NCBI RefSeq assembly: GCF_018866305.1
Contig: NZ_CP076456.1
Location: forward strand, 2,604,001 to 2,668,000
Length of the DNA stretch: 64,000 nt
Source of the DNA: Arthrobacter sunyaminii
GTDB taxonomy: Bacteria; Actinomycetota; Actinomycetes; Actinomycetales; Micrococcaceae
Direction of reading: 5' to 3'
Shown here: in pieces, positions 63,187 to 64,000 of the stretch
Position numbering within the stretch: the stretch's first letter is position 1
How the letters are laid out: every line of letters starts with the position of its first letter
Made by a program: the position numbers and the translations under genes
Notes under the pieces: generated by a model
What the model saw: only the letters and a program-made list of their open reading frames with translations
What the model was told of the DNA's origin: nothing
The model's database searches: none

Positions 63187-64000
63187 ATGCCCGAGCAGTT
63201 TCCGCCGTCCGAGGGCCCCGCTTCCGCGGCCGACGACGGCAAGAACAAAAACCCAGGCAAGAACAAGAAGAAAACATGGATCATCTCCGGGACCGCCCTG
63301 GTAGCCGTTCTGGCCGCCGGTGCCGTTGTTGCGCCGATGGTGATGAACGACGACGCCGCCCCGGCCGCGGCCCCCACGCCCACCGGTACCCCGTTCACGG
63401 TTTCGGCGGCGCCGACACTGCCCCCTGCTCCGGAAGTCACGTACTACGACCAGGTTGGCCCGCCCGCCGGTTCGCCGCTGAATCCCGTGGAGCCGCTGAG
63501 CATCAATGTGGCGGCGGCAACCACCGGCACCGCCCTGCCCGACGGTCTGATCGGGCTCTCCTTGGAGGCCACGGATCTGGCAGACCCCTCACTCTCCGGC
63601 GACAACCCGGAGATGGTCGAGTCCATTTCCGGACTCGGCCGTCCGCTGCTGCGCTTCGGCGGGAACGCCGTGGACCGGCGTTTCTTCTGGACCTCGGCCG
63701 ATGAGGCCATTCCCGGAAACCTGTCCGGGGACAAAGCCCATCCCGTCCGTGCCGTCACCCCCGCGGATCTGGAGCGGGTCAACACCCTGCTGGAAGCCGT
63801 AGACGGGCAGATCGCCCTGACCGTGGACCTGGGCAACTATGACCCGGCCCGCGCCGCGGACATGACCAAGTACGCCGCCGCCGCGTTCGGCGAGCGCCTG
63901 GTGGGCATCACGGTGGGCAACGAACCCAACGGTTTCGCCAAGACCGGGCTGCGGGACTCCGGTTACGGCATTGAGGATTACCTGACCGAGCTGAAGGCTT
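63187..64000 (+). CDS. Membrane-anchored glycoside hydrolase, GH79-like, 3' end cut by window
   Basis: The frame is open from ATG 63187 to the window end (271 residues). A short cytoplasmic Lys/Asn-rich segment (GKNKNPGKNKKK), one hydrophobic segment (WIISGTALVAVLAAGAVVAP; signal-anchor or uncleaved signal), a Pro/Thr-rich linker, then a TIM-barrel start: GLSLEATDL, LLRFGGNAVDRRFFW, and VGITVGNEPNGF, the NEP of which is the catalytic acid/base of clan A enzymes. It resembles family 79 (heparanase/glucuronidase-like) hydrolases; the nucleophile lies beyond the window. Confidence 0.72.
   Translation, partial: MPEQFPPSEGPASAADDGKNKNPGKNKKKTWIISGTALVAVLAAGAVVAPMVMNDDAAPAAAPTPTGTPFTVSAAPTLPPAPEVTYYDQVGPPAGSPLNPVEPLSINVAAATTGTALPDGLIGLSLEATDLADPSLSGDNPEMVESISGLGRPLLRFGGNAVDRRFFWTSADEAIPGNLSGDKAHPVRAVTPADLERVNTLLEAVDGQIALTVDLGNYDPARAADMTKYAAAAFGERLVGITVGNEPNGFAKTGLRDSGYGIEDYLTELKA

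Overview
The window is high-GC actinobacterial chromosome, most likely from the Micrococcaceae (Arthrobacter-like). The basis is the gene content: homodimeric aceE next to DUF3052 and an AhpE-type peroxiredoxin; fabD-fabH-acpP-fabF behind a PucR/FasR-type regulator and followed by DUF3145; rnhB next to DUF2469; a 491-residue GapB-type GAPDH; many GTG/TTG starts and several apparently leaderless genes. I see no phage, plasmid, insertion sequence or CRISPR array.

Layout. 1-4.1 kb: end of a low-complexity membrane protein, orn, tRNA-His, an acyl-CoA dehydrogenase, def. 4.2-10.2 kb: gapB, an MFS transporter, RNase P RNA, yaaA, an RNase H-VOC fusion, a zinc-ribbon-family protein. 10.2-16.5 kb: Nif3-like protein, msrA, cysK-cysE, gnd, a beta-lactamase-fold lipoprotein, tRNA-Val. 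16.5-21.5 kb: sirtuin, peroxiredoxin and DUF3052, divergent from aceE. 21.6-28.5 kb: a frameshifted DUF222/HNH gene, then a GntR regulator divergent from a MatC-like carrier, a CoA transferase and a fused AccDA carboxyltransferase. 28.6-34.3 kb: FasR-like regulator and the FAS-II genes. 34.5-53.2 kb: one long minus-strand stretch, read from ffh through rpsP-khpA-rimM-trmD-rplS, two lepB, rnhB, DUF2469, yraN, comM, dprA and an Ogt homologue to xerC. A 3.4-kb stretch with a surface protein interrupts the DUF2469-yraN neighbourhood. 53.3-61.2 kb: a divergent G6PDH paralogue, then seven tandem paralogous lipoproteins with a CxxC motif, a PKD-like secreted protein and a remnant of that protein. 61.3-64 kb: glnK-amtB and the start of a family-79-like glycoside hydrolase.

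How the genes may work together. The transporter, CoA transferase and AccDA lie directly upstream of the fatty acid synthesis genes, so they may turn an imported dicarboxylate such as malonate into malonyl-CoA next to FabD; this is inference. Nitrogen control (glnK-amtB), cysteine synthesis, the pentose phosphate pathway (gnd, zwf paralogue) and translation/secretion genes are otherwise ordinary.

The most unusual items are the expanding lipoprotein array, whose copies carry a DnaA-box-like 9-mer upstream, and several enzymes lacking a residue normally needed for catalysis: Ogt with Thr for the acceptor Cys, an acyl-CoA dehydrogenase without either known catalytic Glu, an alpha/beta hydrolase with Ala at the nucleophile, and a G6PDH paralogue with Met for the substrate Lys.
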